Origin: Nitrospina sp.
GTDB lineage: Bacteria; Nitrospinota; Nitrospinia; Nitrospinales; VA-1
Assembly: GCA_018702695.1 (NCBI GenBank)
Contig: JABIYR010000051.1
Span: forward strand, 1 to 38,880
Direction: 5' to 3'
DNA: 38,880 bases
Both the position numbers and the translations under genes were made by a program. Position 1 is the stretch's first letter, and each line of letters opens with the position of its first letter. The notes beneath the pieces were generated by a model. It ran no database searches and had not been told where the DNA came from. It saw nothing but the letters and a program-made list of their open reading frames with translations. Shown here piece by piece: positions 1 to 10,939 of this stretch.

Positions 1-1038
1 CGGTAAGGAGACGTGGCTCTCATCAATGACAAACAGGGCATCTTTAGGGAAATAGTCCAATAATGTCGGAGGTGGTGCGCCTGGGGTGCGTGACATGAGA
101 TGGCGAGAATAATTTTCAATGCCCTGACAATAGCCAACCTCTTTGATCATCTCTAGATCAAATAAAGTCCGTTGGTCAATTCTTTGTGCTTCAATAAGAA
201 GATTCTGGCTTTCAAAATAGGCGATCCGTTCGATCAACTCTTGTCGAATATTTTTCATGGCGTTTTCCAAGAGATCTTTTGGCGTCACATAATGGCTGGC
301 AGGGTAGATAGCGATACGGTCGAGTTCTCGAATCGATTGACGGGTGAGTGGGTCAAAAGCAGAAATCCTTTCAATTTGATCTCCAAAAAATTCGATTCGA
401 ATGGCTTCGTTTCTTTCATAAACCGGTAAAATTTCTAGAACATCACCTCGCACCCGAAAATTGCCACGCTGAAAGTCGATATCATTTCTTTTATATTGGA
501 TTTCTACCAGTTTCTCTATTGCCTGATCTCTTTCTATGTTTTTGCCCTTTTCCAGAAAAAGAAGCATGCCGTGATAAGCTTCGGGTGATCCCAAACCATA
601 AATGCAAGAAACGCTGGCGACGATGATGACATCTCGACGCTCGAAGAGAGCGTGTGTCGCGGCATGACGCATTTTGTCGATCTCATCATTCACAGAGGAA
701 TCTTTTTCGATAAAAGTGTCGGTTTGGGCTAGGTAGGCTTCGGGTTGGTAATAGTCATAATAGCTGACAAAATAACCCACGGCGTTGTTAGGAAAAAAGG
801 ATTTGAATTCAGCATAGAGTTGAGCCGCCAATGTTTTATTGTGGGCCAGCACCAAGGTCGGTTTTTGCACTCGCTCGATGACATTGGCGATGGTATAAGT
901 TTTTCCAGAACCGGTTACACCGAGAAGAGTCTGAGAGCTCGGGTCGGAGGCCAGACCCTCAACCAGACCTTCTATCGCTTTCGGTTGGTCGCCTGCTGGC
1001 TGGTAATCAGAGTGAAGTTTAAAAGGTTGCATGACCAT
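1..1038 (-). CDS. uvrB: Excinuclease ABC subunit B (UvrB), N-terminal part; gene runs off the left edge
   Basis: Reverse complement from about 1032/1038 reads [51 protein letters not shown]..., the UvrB N-terminus with Walker A (GVTGSGKT); further on ...[46 protein letters not shown]. Missing from the ORF track because it is truncated. Confidence 0.95.
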   Translation of the reverse strand, partial: MVMQPFKLHSDYQPAGDQPKAIEGLVEGLASDPSSQTLLGVTGSGKTYTIANVIERVQKPTLVLAHNKTLAAQLYAEFKSFFPNNAVGYFVSYYDYYQPEAYLAQTDTFIEKDSSVNDEIDKMRHAATHALFERRDVIIVASVSCIYGLGSPEAYHGMLLFLEKGKNIERDQAIEKLVEIQYKRNDIDFQRGNFRVRGDVLEILPVYERNEAIRIEFFGDQIERISAFDPLTRQSIRELDRIAIYPASHYVTPKDLLENAMKNIRQELIERIAYFESQNLLIEAQRIDQRTLFDLEMIKEVGYCQGIENYSRHLMSRTPGAPPPTLLDYFPKDALFVIDESHVSLP

Positions 1039-1088
1039 TTCAATAGGTAAAGGTTTATGTTAAATTGAAGGCCTCGTGACAGGTGACT

Positions 1089-1104
1089 CTGTCAGCAGAT
1101 GCAG
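1089..1104. promoter_or_regulatory. Candidate LexA/SOS box CTGT-N8-GCAG upstream of uvrB
   Basis: CTGTcagcagatGCAG, one mismatch to the CTGT-N8-ACAG form, about 50-65 bp upstream of the uvrB start. Confidence 0.3.
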
Positions 1105-1206
1105 TCTTCCTTATCTTAACTCAAATAAATAATTATCGCTCGCTTGGGGTGGAGCGATGCAGTCATAATAATTCTGAGCAGAGCATACGTTTCAGGAAAG
1201 GATATT

Positions 1207-2397
1207 GTGGAACAACCCGAAGATATTGTTAAAACGTTTCACCTTGGGGAAACAGAGATTACTTTAATGGGAACGGCCCATGTCTCCAAGCTGAGTGTGG
1301 AAATGGTGGAAGAACATATTCAAAGCGGAGACTACGATTGTGTGGCGGTGGAATTATGCGCACCGCGTCTGGAAAGTATTACCAAACAAACGTGGTGGAA
1401 GAACCTTGATATTTATCAGGTATTCCGCAAAAAGAAAGCCGGACTCTTATTGATCAATCTGGCGTTATCGGCCTATCAGAAACGCTTGGCAGACCGCATT
1501 GGCGTGGAGGCAGGTCAGGAAATGATTCGCGCTGTCCAATTGGCAGGTGAAAAAGATATTCGTTTGGAGGTCATCGATCGAGATATCTCGGTCACGCTTC
1601 ATCGACTGGTCACAGAAGTGTCTTTCTGGCAGAAACTTAAAATAGTTGGAGGGCTGGTAGCCGGGGTATTTGTCGGAGAGGATATCAGCGAAGAACAAAT
1701 TGAAGATCTGAAACGAGGCGATTTATTGCATTCTGTGGTGGGCGAATTTGGCGATGAATTGCCAGAGATCAAACGGGTTCTGATTGATGAGCGAGACCAA
1801 TATATGGTTGGACGTTTGGCGCAAATTGCGGAAGCCGAGTCTGCACCTAAAAAAGTTCTAGCCTTAGTCGGTGCCGGGCATTTGATCGGTATGCTTCCAA
1901 CCATGCAAGCACCCCCCGATGCCGAACATTTAAAAAAATTGGATACCAAACCCCCTCCAAGTCGCTGGGGTCTTTATATTGGCTGGGGCATTTGCGTCTT
2001 CATTCTGGCGATGTTTGTCGTAGGTTTTCGGCAGTCTCCTGAACTGGGAGAGCAGTTGATCTGGACATGGGTTTTATTTAATGGTGGTTTTTGTGCCTTA
2101 GGAACCCTGATCGCATTGGGGCATCCCGTCTCCATTATAGCGGGTTTTTTTGCCGCCCCGCTGACCTCGTTGAACCCGACAATTGGTGCGGGAATGGTTG
2201 TGGGGTTGGTGGAGTCCTATATGCGAAAACCGAAAGTGAGCGATTTTGAAACCCTGCGCGAAGACATTTCCGTCTATTCGCGATGGTGGAAAAACCGTGT
2301 TGCCCGTTTATTATTGATTTTTTTTCTATCGAGCTTTGGTTCTATGATCGGCACTTATACAGCGGGTGCATCGATTGTGAATCAGCTCTTTGGCTAA
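1207..2397 (+). CDS. TraB/PrgY (pheromone-shutdown) family membrane protein
   Basis: ORF 1144-2397; FHLGETEITLMGTAHVSKLSVEMVEEHI and VAVELC motifs plus C-terminal TM segments. GTG at 1207 looks like a better start than the TTG at 1144. Confidence 0.85.
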   Translation: MEQPEDIVKTFHLGETEITLMGTAHVSKLSVEMVEEHIQSGDYDCVAVELCAPRLESITKQTWWKNLDIYQVFRKKKAGLLLINLALSAYQKRLADRIGVEAGQEMIRAVQLAGEKDIRLEVIDRDISVTLHRLVTEVSFWQKLKIVGGLVAGVFVGEDISEEQIEDLKRGDLLHSVVGEFGDELPEIKRVLIDERDQYMVGRLAQIAEAESAPKKVLALVGAGHLIGMLPTMQAPPDAEHLKKLDTKPPPSRWGLYIGWGICVFILAMFVVGFRQSPELGEQLIWTWVLFNGGFCALGTLIALGHPVSIIAGFFAAPLTSLNPTIGAGMVVGLVESYMRKPKVSDFETLREDISVYSRWWKNRVARLLLIFFLSSFGSMIGTYTAGASIVNQLFG

Positions 2398-2400
2398 AAA

Positions 2401-3336
2401 ATGGATGCCCGTAAACTAAAAATTGCCGTCACCCCTCCGGCTTTTTGCAAATCGCAAACGCTGAAAGACGAGTTATCTAGATATTTTCCTGATGCGGTTT
2501 TTAATGAAACAGGCCGTTACCTTTCTGTCGCAGAGTTGATTGATTTTCTGGCCGATGCCGATGCCGCTTTAATCGGTCGAGACTCTGTCAGTGCTGAACT
2601 GCTTCGCTCCCTACCTAAATTGAGAATGATTTCAAAATATGGTGTGGGTCTGGACAACCTCGATCAAGAGGCGATGCAGTGTGCCAATGTAGACCTCAGA
2701 ATGACCGCAGGAACCAATCGGCGATCGGTCGCTGAACTGACTCTGGGCTTCATGATTGGCCTTTGTCATAATATGCTCTCCAGCTCAGAAGATTTAAAAC
2801 AAGGTGTCTGGTATCGCGATGGCGGCCAGCAAGTCACACAGAAAATGGTTGGCATCATCGGTTGTGGCAATGTAGGGCAAGAGTTGGTTCGATTGTTACA
2901 ACCCTTCCAGTGTAAAATTAATATTAGAGATATTGCCGACCGCAGTGAATTTTGTCGTGCATGGGGGGCACAGGAAATGGGCTTTGAAGAAATTATTACC
3001 GAGTCTGACATCCTGACCTTGCATGTTCCTTTGACCCATGACACCGAGAATATGATTGATCAAACGGTGCTCGCTAAAATGAAGACATCAGCTTTTTTAA
3101 TCAATACCTGCCGAGGGCAGGTGGTTCATCAAGGAGATTTACATCAGGCGTTGGGTGCGGGAGAGATTGCCGGGGCGGGTTTGGATGTGTTTTGGCCCGA
3201 ACCACCCACCGATATAGAGTTCCTCGAACTTCCCAATTTGATGGTGACTCCGCATATTGGTGGAAACGCTAAAGAAGCCGTTGACTCGATGGGCAGGGCG
3301 GCTATTCAGGGGATGGTCGATTATTTTTCTTTATAA
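2401..3336 (+). CDS. D-isomer-specific 2-hydroxyacid dehydrogenase (phosphoglycerate dehydrogenase-like)
   Basis: GIIGCGNVGQELVRLL nucleotide-binding motif; LINTCRGQVV; GAGLDVFWPEPP; TPHIGG. Confidence 0.88.
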   Translation: MDARKLKIAVTPPAFCKSQTLKDELSRYFPDAVFNETGRYLSVAELIDFLADADAALIGRDSVSAELLRSLPKLRMISKYGVGLDNLDQEAMQCANVDLRMTAGTNRRSVAELTLGFMIGLCHNMLSSSEDLKQGVWYRDGGQQVTQKMVGIIGCGNVGQELVRLLQPFQCKINIRDIADRSEFCRAWGAQEMGFEEIITESDILTLHVPLTHDTENMIDQTVLAKMKTSAFLINTCRGQVVHQGDLHQALGAGEIAGAGLDVFWPEPPTDIEFLELPNLMVTPHIGGNAKEAVDSMGRAAIQGMVDYFSL

Positions 3337-3359
3337 GCACAATCATTTATTGAGCTGTT

Positions 3360-3965
3360 ATGGCAGAAGAATCAAAAGACTATAAACAAGAAGACTGGCA
3401 ACGGCATTATGAGACCAATGATATGGGCTGGGACTTGGGGCAAGTCGCACCTCCGTTCGTCAAATTATGGGAGGATAAGAAGCTCCCGCCGGGGAAAGTT
3501 CTGATCCCCGGATGTGGAAGAGGCCACGAAGTGGTGTTTCTCGCGAGCAATGGTTTTGAGGTGACGGCGGTAGATTTTTCTGAAGGGGCTGTCACGCATT
3601 TAAACAAATCCTTAAAAGAAAGAAACCTCAGTGGTCGAATTTTACAGCAAGATTTTTTTAGACTTGATGATTCGCATAATAGCTATTATGACCTGATCAT
3701 TGAACAAACCTTTTTTTGCGCTATTTCACCTTGGCAAAGAAAAGGTTATGTCCTGAATAGTGTGAGGCTGTTGAAGCCCGGGGGAATGCTGGCGGGCTTG
3801 TTCTATCACACCGAAAAGCAGGGCGGGCCTCCCTACAACACCACTCGTGAGGATATCAAAACGCATTTTTCAGGAAAATTTATAATTCACGAACTCTATA
3901 AAACTCCCTTGTCAGCGGAGCAGAGAAAAAACAAGGAGTGGTTAGCGATCTTGCAAAAAAAATAA
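3360..3965 (+). CDS. Class I SAM-dependent methyltransferase, TPMT (thiol/halide) family
   Basis: VLIPGCGRGHEVVFLASNGFEVTAVDFSEGAV; QTFFCAISPWQR; LLKPGGMLAGLFY. Confidence 0.8.
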   Translation: MAEESKDYKQEDWQRHYETNDMGWDLGQVAPPFVKLWEDKKLPPGKVLIPGCGRGHEVVFLASNGFEVTAVDFSEGAVTHLNKSLKERNLSGRILQQDFFRLDDSHNSYYDLIIEQTFFCAISPWQRKGYVLNSVRLLKPGGMLAGLFYHTEKQGGPPYNTTREDIKTHFSGKFIIHELYKTPLSAEQRKNKEWLAILQKK

Positions 3966-3972
3966 GAAGTGT

Positions 3973-4629
3973 TTAAACAGGTTGCAAAATTTCTGGCCGA
4001 TTGTTTTTCGGTGAATTGACTTCTTTAGAAACCGGGTAGTAATCGAATTCTTCAGAAGGGAAGGGTGTTAAGAGTTCTCGCACCGCAGTGAGGCTGGAGT
4101 CAGGCGCAAGCCATTTGTTGTATTGTCCGGGTGGTACAATGACGGGCATTCTAGCGTGCAGGGAGCTTAGTTTTTCGTTCGCTGAAGTGGTTAGAATTGT
4201 GTAGGTGTTCAAGCTCTGCCCATCAGGGCTTTTCCATGCAGACCAAAGCCCGGCAAAGGCGAACAGGGCTTGGTCCTTCAATTGTATGTAATAAGGTTGT
4301 TTTTCTTTTCCCATTCCTTGCCATTCTAAAAAACCATCTGCGGGTATCAGGCAACGCTGATTTTTTAGCGAGTTTTTGAAGCTGGGTTTTTCGTGTACAG
4401 ATTCTGACCTTGCATTGATAAACTTCATCTTGTCATCTTTTGCCCAAGCCGGTATCAATCCCCAATTCATAGACATTAGCTGTTTTCCTCCTGCTGGGTC
4501 AATCACCACAGGGCATGCCATGCTGGGAGCGATATTATAATAAGGGGGGAATTTGAAATTAAGGTGGATAGGCCCGAAATGCGATGCGATGGTTGTTGCT
4601 GGTTTTGTTAGCGTGTAGCGTCCGCACAT
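3973..4629 (-). CDS. yedK: SOS response-associated peptidase (SRAP/YedK/HMCES family)
   Basis: MCGRYTLT with catalytic Cys2; NARSESVHEKPSF; RCLIPADGFLEWQ; LHARMPVIV. Confidence 0.93.
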   Translation of the reverse strand: MCGRYTLTKPATTIASHFGPIHLNFKFPPYYNIAPSMACPVVIDPAGGKQLMSMNWGLIPAWAKDDKMKFINARSESVHEKPSFKNSLKNQRCLIPADGFLEWQGMGKEKQPYYIQLKDQALFAFAGLWSAWKSPDGQSLNTYTILTTSANEKLSSLHARMPVIVPPGQYNKWLAPDSSLTAVRELLTPFPSEEFDYYPVSKEVNSPKNNRPEILQPV

Positions 4630-4739
4630 AGAATTATAAAAAAATGAGAAAATTTTGCATGGGGTTCGACTTTAATAACGTTTATAGTACTATTAAATAT
4701 TGCGAATAAAAAACAGGAATTTAAAATATATAAAAATAT

Positions 4740-6140
4740 ATGAAGACTATAAAAAAAGTTCATACAGGAATATTTCGAGATGGGGGCGCAGGGGTTTTTG
4801 CCAAGCGCAGATATCGGGAGAGAAGAAAAAAACTGCTGGAAAAAGAAAACCAACTCATCGCGTTAGCCGGTGTGCCATATGGGCCGGGGGGGAAGACGAC
4901 ATGGGCCTATGCCTATTGCCCTACCTATCAAGAGCCAGCGATGATGTATTTAACGGGCATCAATCAAAATAATGTCATCTTGTTATTGGACCCCTATTCC
5001 AAGGAGTCGAGTGAAATTTTGTTCGTGGACCGAAAGAACCGGACGATGGAGTTTTGGGAAGGGGTGCGTTTAGGAGTTGGCGATGAGCAAAGTTTGAAGG
5101 AAGCACGTTCTGTGACCGGCATCCAAGATATCCGAGACATTCGAGAGTTTAAAGACGTTTTGAAAGAGCGCTTACTTAAGCGTAAGAAGAACCGTTTGGC
5201 AACGCTCTGGCTGGAAGGCCTCCGAAAAGGCAAGCTCTGTTCCATCAAAACAGACCATAATTACGACTTCAAAAAGAAGCTTGAAGGTTGGATGCGTTCT
5301 TGGAAGACTCCGGTTTTGCAAAACACCATGAAAAGTCATTTTGAACTGCGCTTGCCGCTGGATAAATATGACATTGCCAATGCCCGAAAAGCTCAAGACA
5401 TCACGGGGAACGGGTTTGAGGTGTTGCTTAAGAATATTGGGCATTTTAAAAACGAGTGTCAGGTGCAGGGTTTTCTGGAAGGCCAAATGTTGATGAATTC
5501 TCCATTCGGCCTGAGTTATCCGTCTATCGTTGCATCGGGGAGTAATGCAACCACTCTTCATTACACAAAGAATGATGATGATTTTTCAAAACATGAAATG
5601 ATGTTGATCGATTTTGGCGTACGCTGGATGACCATGCACGCCGATATCACTCGCACTTTTCCACTATCGGGTCGGTTCAACCCCATGCAGAAAATCCTCT
5701 ATGAAATTGTGCTGAAAGCTCAATCAGCGGTCGAGAAAAAAGCACGGGCAGGGGTGACGATGGATGAGTTAAATGGCGTTTGCTGGAGCACGGTCAACCA
5801 AGGGTTAGAACGTGACTTTAAATCGATTGGTGGGGAGTGTGAGCTGCAATATGACGAGCGTCCGCACGGAGTGGGGCATTTGATGGGCGAGCAAGAGCAT
5901 GATGGTGATCCCTTTCGAAATTATCTTCAACAACCCATGCAACCGGGCTGGATGATCAGCAATGAACCGGGTTTGTATGGGGAGTTCAAACTGCGCGTGA
6001 AAGGGAAAACATACTCAGAGAAGATCGGCATCCGCATTGAAGATAATCTAGTCATCACCCAAAAAGGCTGTTTGAACCTTTCGAGCCAGATTCCTAAAAC
6101 GGTAAAACAACTGGAGAAATTGATGGCTCGCAAAAAATAA
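4740..6140 (+). CDS. pepP: M24 family metallopeptidase (Xaa-Pro aminopeptidase P-like)
   Basis: Metal-ligand motifs intact: LIDFGVRWMTMHADITRTFP, HGVGHLMGEQEHD, NEPGLY, IGIRIEDNLVIT. Confidence 0.9.
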   Translation: MKTIKKVHTGIFRDGGAGVFAKRRYRERRKKLLEKENQLIALAGVPYGPGGKTTWAYAYCPTYQEPAMMYLTGINQNNVILLLDPYSKESSEILFVDRKNRTMEFWEGVRLGVGDEQSLKEARSVTGIQDIRDIREFKDVLKERLLKRKKNRLATLWLEGLRKGKLCSIKTDHNYDFKKKLEGWMRSWKTPVLQNTMKSHFELRLPLDKYDIANARKAQDITGNGFEVLLKNIGHFKNECQVQGFLEGQMLMNSPFGLSYPSIVASGSNATTLHYTKNDDDFSKHEMMLIDFGVRWMTMHADITRTFPLSGRFNPMQKILYEIVLKAQSAVEKKARAGVTMDELNGVCWSTVNQGLERDFKSIGGECELQYDERPHGVGHLMGEQEHDGDPFRNYLQQPMQPGWMISNEPGLYGEFKLRVKGKTYSEKIGIRIEDNLVITQKGCLNLSSQIPKTVKQLEKLMARKK

Positions 6141-6143
6141 CGG

Positions 6144-6608
6144 TTAGATTTCTTTTAACGCAGAAAGAACATCTTCCATATGGGTTTTAACTTTTACTTT
6201 GGGAAATATTTTTCGGACTGTACCGGTTTTGTCAATGATGACGGTGGTGCGAACGATGCCCATAAAGGTTTTTCCGTAGAGCTTTTTTTCCTGCCAGACC
6301 CCATATTTCTGCACGAGTTTTTTATCGACATCTGCGATGAGAGAGAAGGGAAGGTTATATTTGGCGATGAATTTTTGATGCCTTTCTATTGAATCAATGC
6401 TCACACCTAAAATGACGGTATCTTTGAATTTTTTATATTGATCGCGGAAGTCGCAAGCCTGAGTGGTGCAGCCGGGAGTCATGTCTTTAGGGTAAAAATA
6501 AAGTATGACGTTTTTTTCACCGCGAAAAGAACTCAGTTTGACTTTGTTTGCATCCTGGTCGATCGCCGTAAAATCTGGCGCTTTATTTCCTTCTTTCAAT
6601 TCAGCCAT
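6144..6608 (-). CDS. bcp: Thioredoxin-dependent thiol peroxidase (Bcp/PrxQ)
   Basis: GNKAPDFTAIDQD; FYPKDMTPGCTTQACDFRD; GVSIDSIERHQKF. Confidence 0.94.
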   Translation of the reverse strand: MAELKEGNKAPDFTAIDQDANKVKLSSFRGEKNVILYFYPKDMTPGCTTQACDFRDQYKKFKDTVILGVSIDSIERHQKFIAKYNLPFSLIADVDKKLVQKYGVWQEKKLYGKTFMGIVRTTVIIDKTGTVRKIFPKVKVKTHMEDVLSALKEI

Positions 6609-6610
6609 AA

Positions 6611-7066
6611 TTATTGGGGGAGTTGCGCAAGCAATGCGTCGATTTCTTTGTTTAAGTTATTTAATTGCCCGACAATCTCTTCTTTTTTCTGTCGATCTGC
6701 ATTTTTATTGAAGACCACCCTTGCATCTCCCAACAGACTGGAAATTAGTTGATGAAGTTTAGGGGTGGGCGTTTTGCCGTCTTCGCAAAGAGTTTCAAAG
6801 GTGCTGACCAGACGCTGTAGTTTGCCGTCAATTTGAAACCCTAATATCGAATGATCTTTCAGGTTGGAAGATTTTTCGATGTATCCCCAAATCCCACCTT
6901 TGCTTTGAATGACACCTTGGCTTTTATTCAAGTCCCGCAATCCTTCCTTGCATATGTCGGCGGCATAACTCGATGGCGTGGAAGTTATAAATAAACCCAA
7001 GGTCATAAAAACGGTGATCGTTAGAAATTTTTTGCAACTTGCGAATAACGATTTGCTTGGTATCAC
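6611..7066 (-). CDS. Hypothetical exported protein
   Basis: 151-aa ORF with N-terminal signal-like segment (TITVFMTLGLFITSTPSSYAA); no recognised domain. Confidence 0.6.
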   Translation of the reverse strand: MIPSKSLFASCKKFLTITVFMTLGLFITSTPSSYAADICKEGLRDLNKSQGVIQSKGGIWGYIEKSSNLKDHSILGFQIDGKLQRLVSTFETLCEDGKTPTPKLHQLISSLLGDARVVFNKNADRQKKEEIVGQLNNLNKEIDALLAQLPQ

Positions 7067-7208
7067 TGGATAACTCCCCGAAGCTGGTGGTCGATGGGGT
7101 CTTTACGGATAAATAGTAAAGAACAGATTTATTTAATTATTAGACCGGAACAAAAATTAATTGTCAAACCTTACTTATTTAGCGTTGAACAGACGCGCTA
7201 AAGTGTTG

Positions 7209-8831
7209 TTATTGCGTTAATTCGATGAAAGATTCCAGACTGCGTAATTTTTCGAATACGGGGTCTGAAGTGATCACTTTTTTTGCTGCGGGATTTAATT
7301 TTACAATAATAGCAAGGTTCCTGACTCCATCTCCCAGATCTCCCTTCATCACATAAGATCGGGCCAACAGCAATCGATGCGCAATGACATGCTCATGGTT
7401 GGGGTGGATTACAAATAATCTTTCCAGAATAGAAATAGCACGGTTGTATTTTTTATTTTTATATTGCGCAGTGGCAGTGTTGAGCAGAGCCGTGAGGTTC
7501 GTGGGCTCAATTCTAAGGATCATGGCATAGATTCCCAATGCCCGTTGATACATGCCAAAATGAGCAAAAATCTCCCCTTTTCGGTTTAACGCTTCGGTGG
7601 GGTTGACGAACAAACTATTTGGATTCAAAGGGTGCTCTTGGGTGGTATCAATGTTTTCTGGGAATTCGTCCAAAGAAGCTTTGGCGATTCCATTGATGTC
7701 TCCCAAGGTTTTGGCCTTTTCATATAGTTCTTTGGCTTGTTTCATGTGGCCGCGCAGAACTTCGATATCTCCCAATTCCTGATATCCTCGACTTTTGAGC
7801 TTGTCATCATTTTTGGTCAACGCCATAAACCGTTCGACTGATTTTTTTGCCCCGTCCAAACGCAAGAACATGCTATGAACCCCAACGAGAATTTCCTGAG
7901 TTTTTAGATCGTTCGGGTTCAGTCGCGCGGCGGTTTCTGCTTCAATGATGGATAGACCATATTGCTTGGACTGGTAAAGAGATTGTGACCGACTCAAATG
8001 ATACTTTCCAGGTATGACCTTTAAAGGTAATTTGTCGGTCGCATCTTTATAAATATATTCCTTGAGTAATTTGGCTGATTTTGCCTTTGGTTGATCGCGA
8101 TAGTTATCGAGAATATGGTTGATATAAATCAACGCCTGATCCCGGTTTTTTTGTGTGGCATAAAAATAAGCTAATTGGTAGGCGGCATCGATATTGCTTT
8201 TGTCGAGAGTGAATGCTTGTTTGAAAGATCTTTCCGCTTCCTCATTTTGGTTCAGATAATTGAATATCATCCCACGTTCATAAGGGTATTTTGAATTCTT
8301 GGGATCGAGCTTGGCACTTTCTGCCATTTCTTTATTGGCCTCAACCGCTTTGCCTTGAATCATTAAGGTCAAAGCAAACTCATAATGAGCCAGAGGGTTC
8401 TGTCTATGTTGTTCCGAGGCAATGATGCAGGCTTTATGCGATGTCAATCCGTTACCCAGTTTGCGATGGATTTGACAAAAAGCAAAATGCAGTGCGGGGT
8501 GTTGACGCTCTTTTCTGAACCCCATTAGCAGAGATTCTAAGGCTTGCTTCGGCTTATCCTTTTCATATAAAACCATTGCTTTTAAAATTTCAGGCGTCGC
8601 TTCTTTCGGCTGACTGACAATTTTTGTTTCAAGAACAGCTAGAGCTTCGTCGTATTTTTTTTGCGAAACCAACGCATCTGTCTTTTTGTAGTCCGGGTCA
8701 TTTTGGGCATTAGAAATGGAAAGGTCCCAATATGCGATGTCGGGCGATGGGTATGTCGCATGGACGGAAGCGGGCAAAACAGAGCCGATGAATAAAGCGA
8801 TGAATAGAACTACGGATTTATGAAATGTCAT
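7209..8831 (-). CDS. Exported TPR-repeat protein
   Basis: 540 aa with signal peptide and repeated TPR-like helices (e.g. YPYERGMIFNYLNQNEEAERSFKQAFTLDKSNIDAAYQLAYFYA). Confidence 0.85.
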   Translation of the reverse strand: MTFHKSVVLFIALFIGSVLPASVHATYPSPDIAYWDLSISNAQNDPDYKKTDALVSQKKYDEALAVLETKIVSQPKEATPEILKAMVLYEKDKPKQALESLLMGFRKERQHPALHFAFCQIHRKLGNGLTSHKACIIASEQHRQNPLAHYEFALTLMIQGKAVEANKEMAESAKLDPKNSKYPYERGMIFNYLNQNEEAERSFKQAFTLDKSNIDAAYQLAYFYATQKNRDQALIYINHILDNYRDQPKAKSAKLLKEYIYKDATDKLPLKVIPGKYHLSRSQSLYQSKQYGLSIIEAETAARLNPNDLKTQEILVGVHSMFLRLDGAKKSVERFMALTKNDDKLKSRGYQELGDIEVLRGHMKQAKELYEKAKTLGDINGIAKASLDEFPENIDTTQEHPLNPNSLFVNPTEALNRKGEIFAHFGMYQRALGIYAMILRIEPTNLTALLNTATAQYKNKKYNRAISILERLFVIHPNHEHVIAHRLLLARSYVMKGDLGDGVRNLAIIVKLNPAAKKVITSDPVFEKLRSLESFIELTQ

Positions 8832-8863
8832 TTTTAATTTCCTGCCTGAAGTGATTGCCTGCG

Positions 8864-9400
8864 TTAGTTGGTATGGTTTCTTACTGCGCGAGTGGCCTTG
8901 CGGGAACGAGACTTTTTGTTGCCGTTGAACACCTCTCCCGAATTAAAAACGACCCCAAATGCATTGTAGTGACCGTTTTGTTCTCCTGACCACAGAGAAC
9001 CGCCTCCATCTTTGCCAAATATGGGGTCGGTGTGAATTTTCATTTCGCTACCTGCTTGTGAACCATTGGTTTTTTCTGGTTCGTAAAGAGATTTCAATTC
9101 ATCCGTAGTGGGCATTCGCCAATCGCTGTGTTGGGCGAAGGCCTCATTATTTAACTGGAGAATATACTCGTGAGTATCCTTCCAGCTGATCCAGTGACCG
9201 GTATGAAGGTAAGAATCTTTTTGTAGCCACATCAACCCGGTATTTTTGTCGGTGATGGTGCCATCTTCGTTGTCTAAATAATGTCCAGATTCTACCGCAA
9301 CCGCATTCGAAGTCAGAATACAAAATAAAAGTAAAAGCGTATTGAGTGCGCCGAATAAGAGGCCAGTGACTTTGGGTTGGTTTGAGGTTAATTTCTCCAT
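8864..9400 (-). CDS. DUF1566 (Lcl C-terminal) domain exported protein
   Basis: DGTITDKNTGLMWLQKD...DWRMPTTDELKSLYEP...KATRAVR is the DUF1566 signature. Confidence 0.8.
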   Translation of the reverse strand: MEKLTSNQPKVTGLLFGALNTLLLLFCILTSNAVAVESGHYLDNEDGTITDKNTGLMWLQKDSYLHTGHWISWKDTHEYILQLNNEAFAQHSDWRMPTTDELKSLYEPEKTNGSQAGSEMKIHTDPIFGKDGGGSLWSGEQNGHYNAFGVVFNSGEVFNGNKKSRSRKATRAVRNHTN

Positions 9401-10836
9401 TAGACAATTTTTTCTTTAATGAGTTTGTTTACCATGCCAGGATTGGCTTTGCCTTTGCTTAATTTCATGACTTGCCCTACCAGAAATCCGAGAACTTTTT
9501 CTTTTCCACCCTTGAGTTCTTCAACCTGACTGGGATTGGCCTGAAGCACTTCTTCAACAATTTTTTCGATGGCAGAACTGTCTGTGATTTGTTTCAGCCC
9601 TTTTTTCTCAACGATACTGGTGGCAGAGTTTTGCGTTTGATACATTTCTTCAAACACTCCTTTAGCAATATTGCCGCTTATGGTTCCCGACTCTATCAGC
9701 TTCAATAGCTCGATCAATGCGGCAGGTGAAACCGGGCACTCAGTTATGTCTCGGCCTTCTTTTTTCAAGTCTCGCAAAAGATCACCCATCACCCAGTTGC
9801 TGATGGTTTTAGGATGAGGAAATAAAGCCGTGCATTCCTCAAAATAATTGGCCAGAGCTTTTGATGAAGTTAAAACCCCAGTATCATACTCCGGTATGCC
9901 ATAACTGCTGGAGAAACGTTCCCTTTTCTGCTCTGGAAGTTCAGGAATGGTTTTACGAATTTTTTCCACCCATGCTGAATCGACTAGGATGGGAACCAAG
10001 TCTGGGTCGGGGAAATAACGGTAATCGTGCGCCTCTTCTTTGCTTCGCATGGGAAAGGTCTCACCCCGGTCTGAATCGTAAAGGCGGGTTTCTTGTTTGA
10101 CTGTATCGCCTTGTTCTAATACCTTGGTTTGTCGAGCGACTTCAAACTCAATGGCTTTTTGCACAAATTTGAAGGAATTAAGATTCTTCAATTCGGTTCG
10201 AGTACCAAGTTCTTTTTGTCCAACGGGACGAATGGAAACGTTTGCATCGCAGCGGAAGCTCCCTTCCTCCATATTGCAATCGCTGACCTCTGCGTATTCG
10301 AGGATAGATTTTAGTTCCGCCAGATAGGCTCGGGCTTCTTCCGAAGAGCGCATATCGGGTTCGCTGACCACCTCGCAGAGCGGAACACCCGTGCGGTTAA
10401 AGTCTACATAACTCTTGCCGGGGCTCCCTAGGTTTTCTCCGTGAATCAATTTCCCTGCATCTTCTTCCATATGAATTCGGGTTAAGCCGATTGTCTTTTT
10501 AACGCCATCAATTTGAATGTTGATGTGCCCCTTTGTTCCCAAAGGCAGTTCCATTTGAGATATCTGGTAACCCTTGGGCAAATCAGGGTAAAAATAATTT
10601 TTTCTGGCAAACCGATTCATAGGCTCAATTGTGCAATGGGTTGCCAAACAGGCTTTCATCGACGACTCAAGGAAGCGTTTATTTAATACTGGAAGCACAC
10701 CGGGCATGCCGAGACAAACGGGGCAAGTGTTTTCATTTGGAGGCGAGCCAAACGCAGTGGAGCAAGAGCAGAATATTTTTGTTTTAGTATCTATTTGGAC
10801 ATGAACTTCCAGCCCGATGACAGTCTCGTACTTCAT
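9400..10836 (-). CDS. gatB: Asp-tRNA(Asn)/Glu-tRNA(Gln) amidotransferase subunit B
   Basis: [55 protein letters not shown]. Confidence 0.98.
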   Translation of the reverse strand: MKYETVIGLEVHVQIDTKTKIFCSCSTAFGSPPNENTCPVCLGMPGVLPVLNKRFLESSMKACLATHCTIEPMNRFARKNYFYPDLPKGYQISQMELPLGTKGHINIQIDGVKKTIGLTRIHMEEDAGKLIHGENLGSPGKSYVDFNRTGVPLCEVVSEPDMRSSEEARAYLAELKSILEYAEVSDCNMEEGSFRCDANVSIRPVGQKELGTRTELKNLNSFKFVQKAIEFEVARQTKVLEQGDTVKQETRLYDSDRGETFPMRSKEEAHDYRYFPDPDLVPILVDSAWVEKIRKTIPELPEQKRERFSSSYGIPEYDTGVLTSSKALANYFEECTALFPHPKTISNWVMGDLLRDLKKEGRDITECPVSPAALIELLKLIESGTISGNIAKGVFEEMYQTQNSATSIVEKKGLKQITDSSAIEKIVEEVLQANPSQVEELKGGKEKVLGFLVGQVMKLSKGKANPGMVNKLIKEKIV

Positions 10837-10939
10837 AGGTGAATCCTTAATCTTGTTGTCTGGTAAGGACGGTGTTTTGTGAGGTTTTTCAATTGGTCTT
10901 GATTTTAATCATCCCAAGGGGCCCCGTCAAGCCCTGACA

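Noticed and set aside
172-1050. Plus-strand ORFs 172-429, 348-626, 745-1050
   Set aside because: Antisense to the clear uvrB coding sequence on the minus strand; uvrB is missing from the ORF track only because it is truncated by the window edge.
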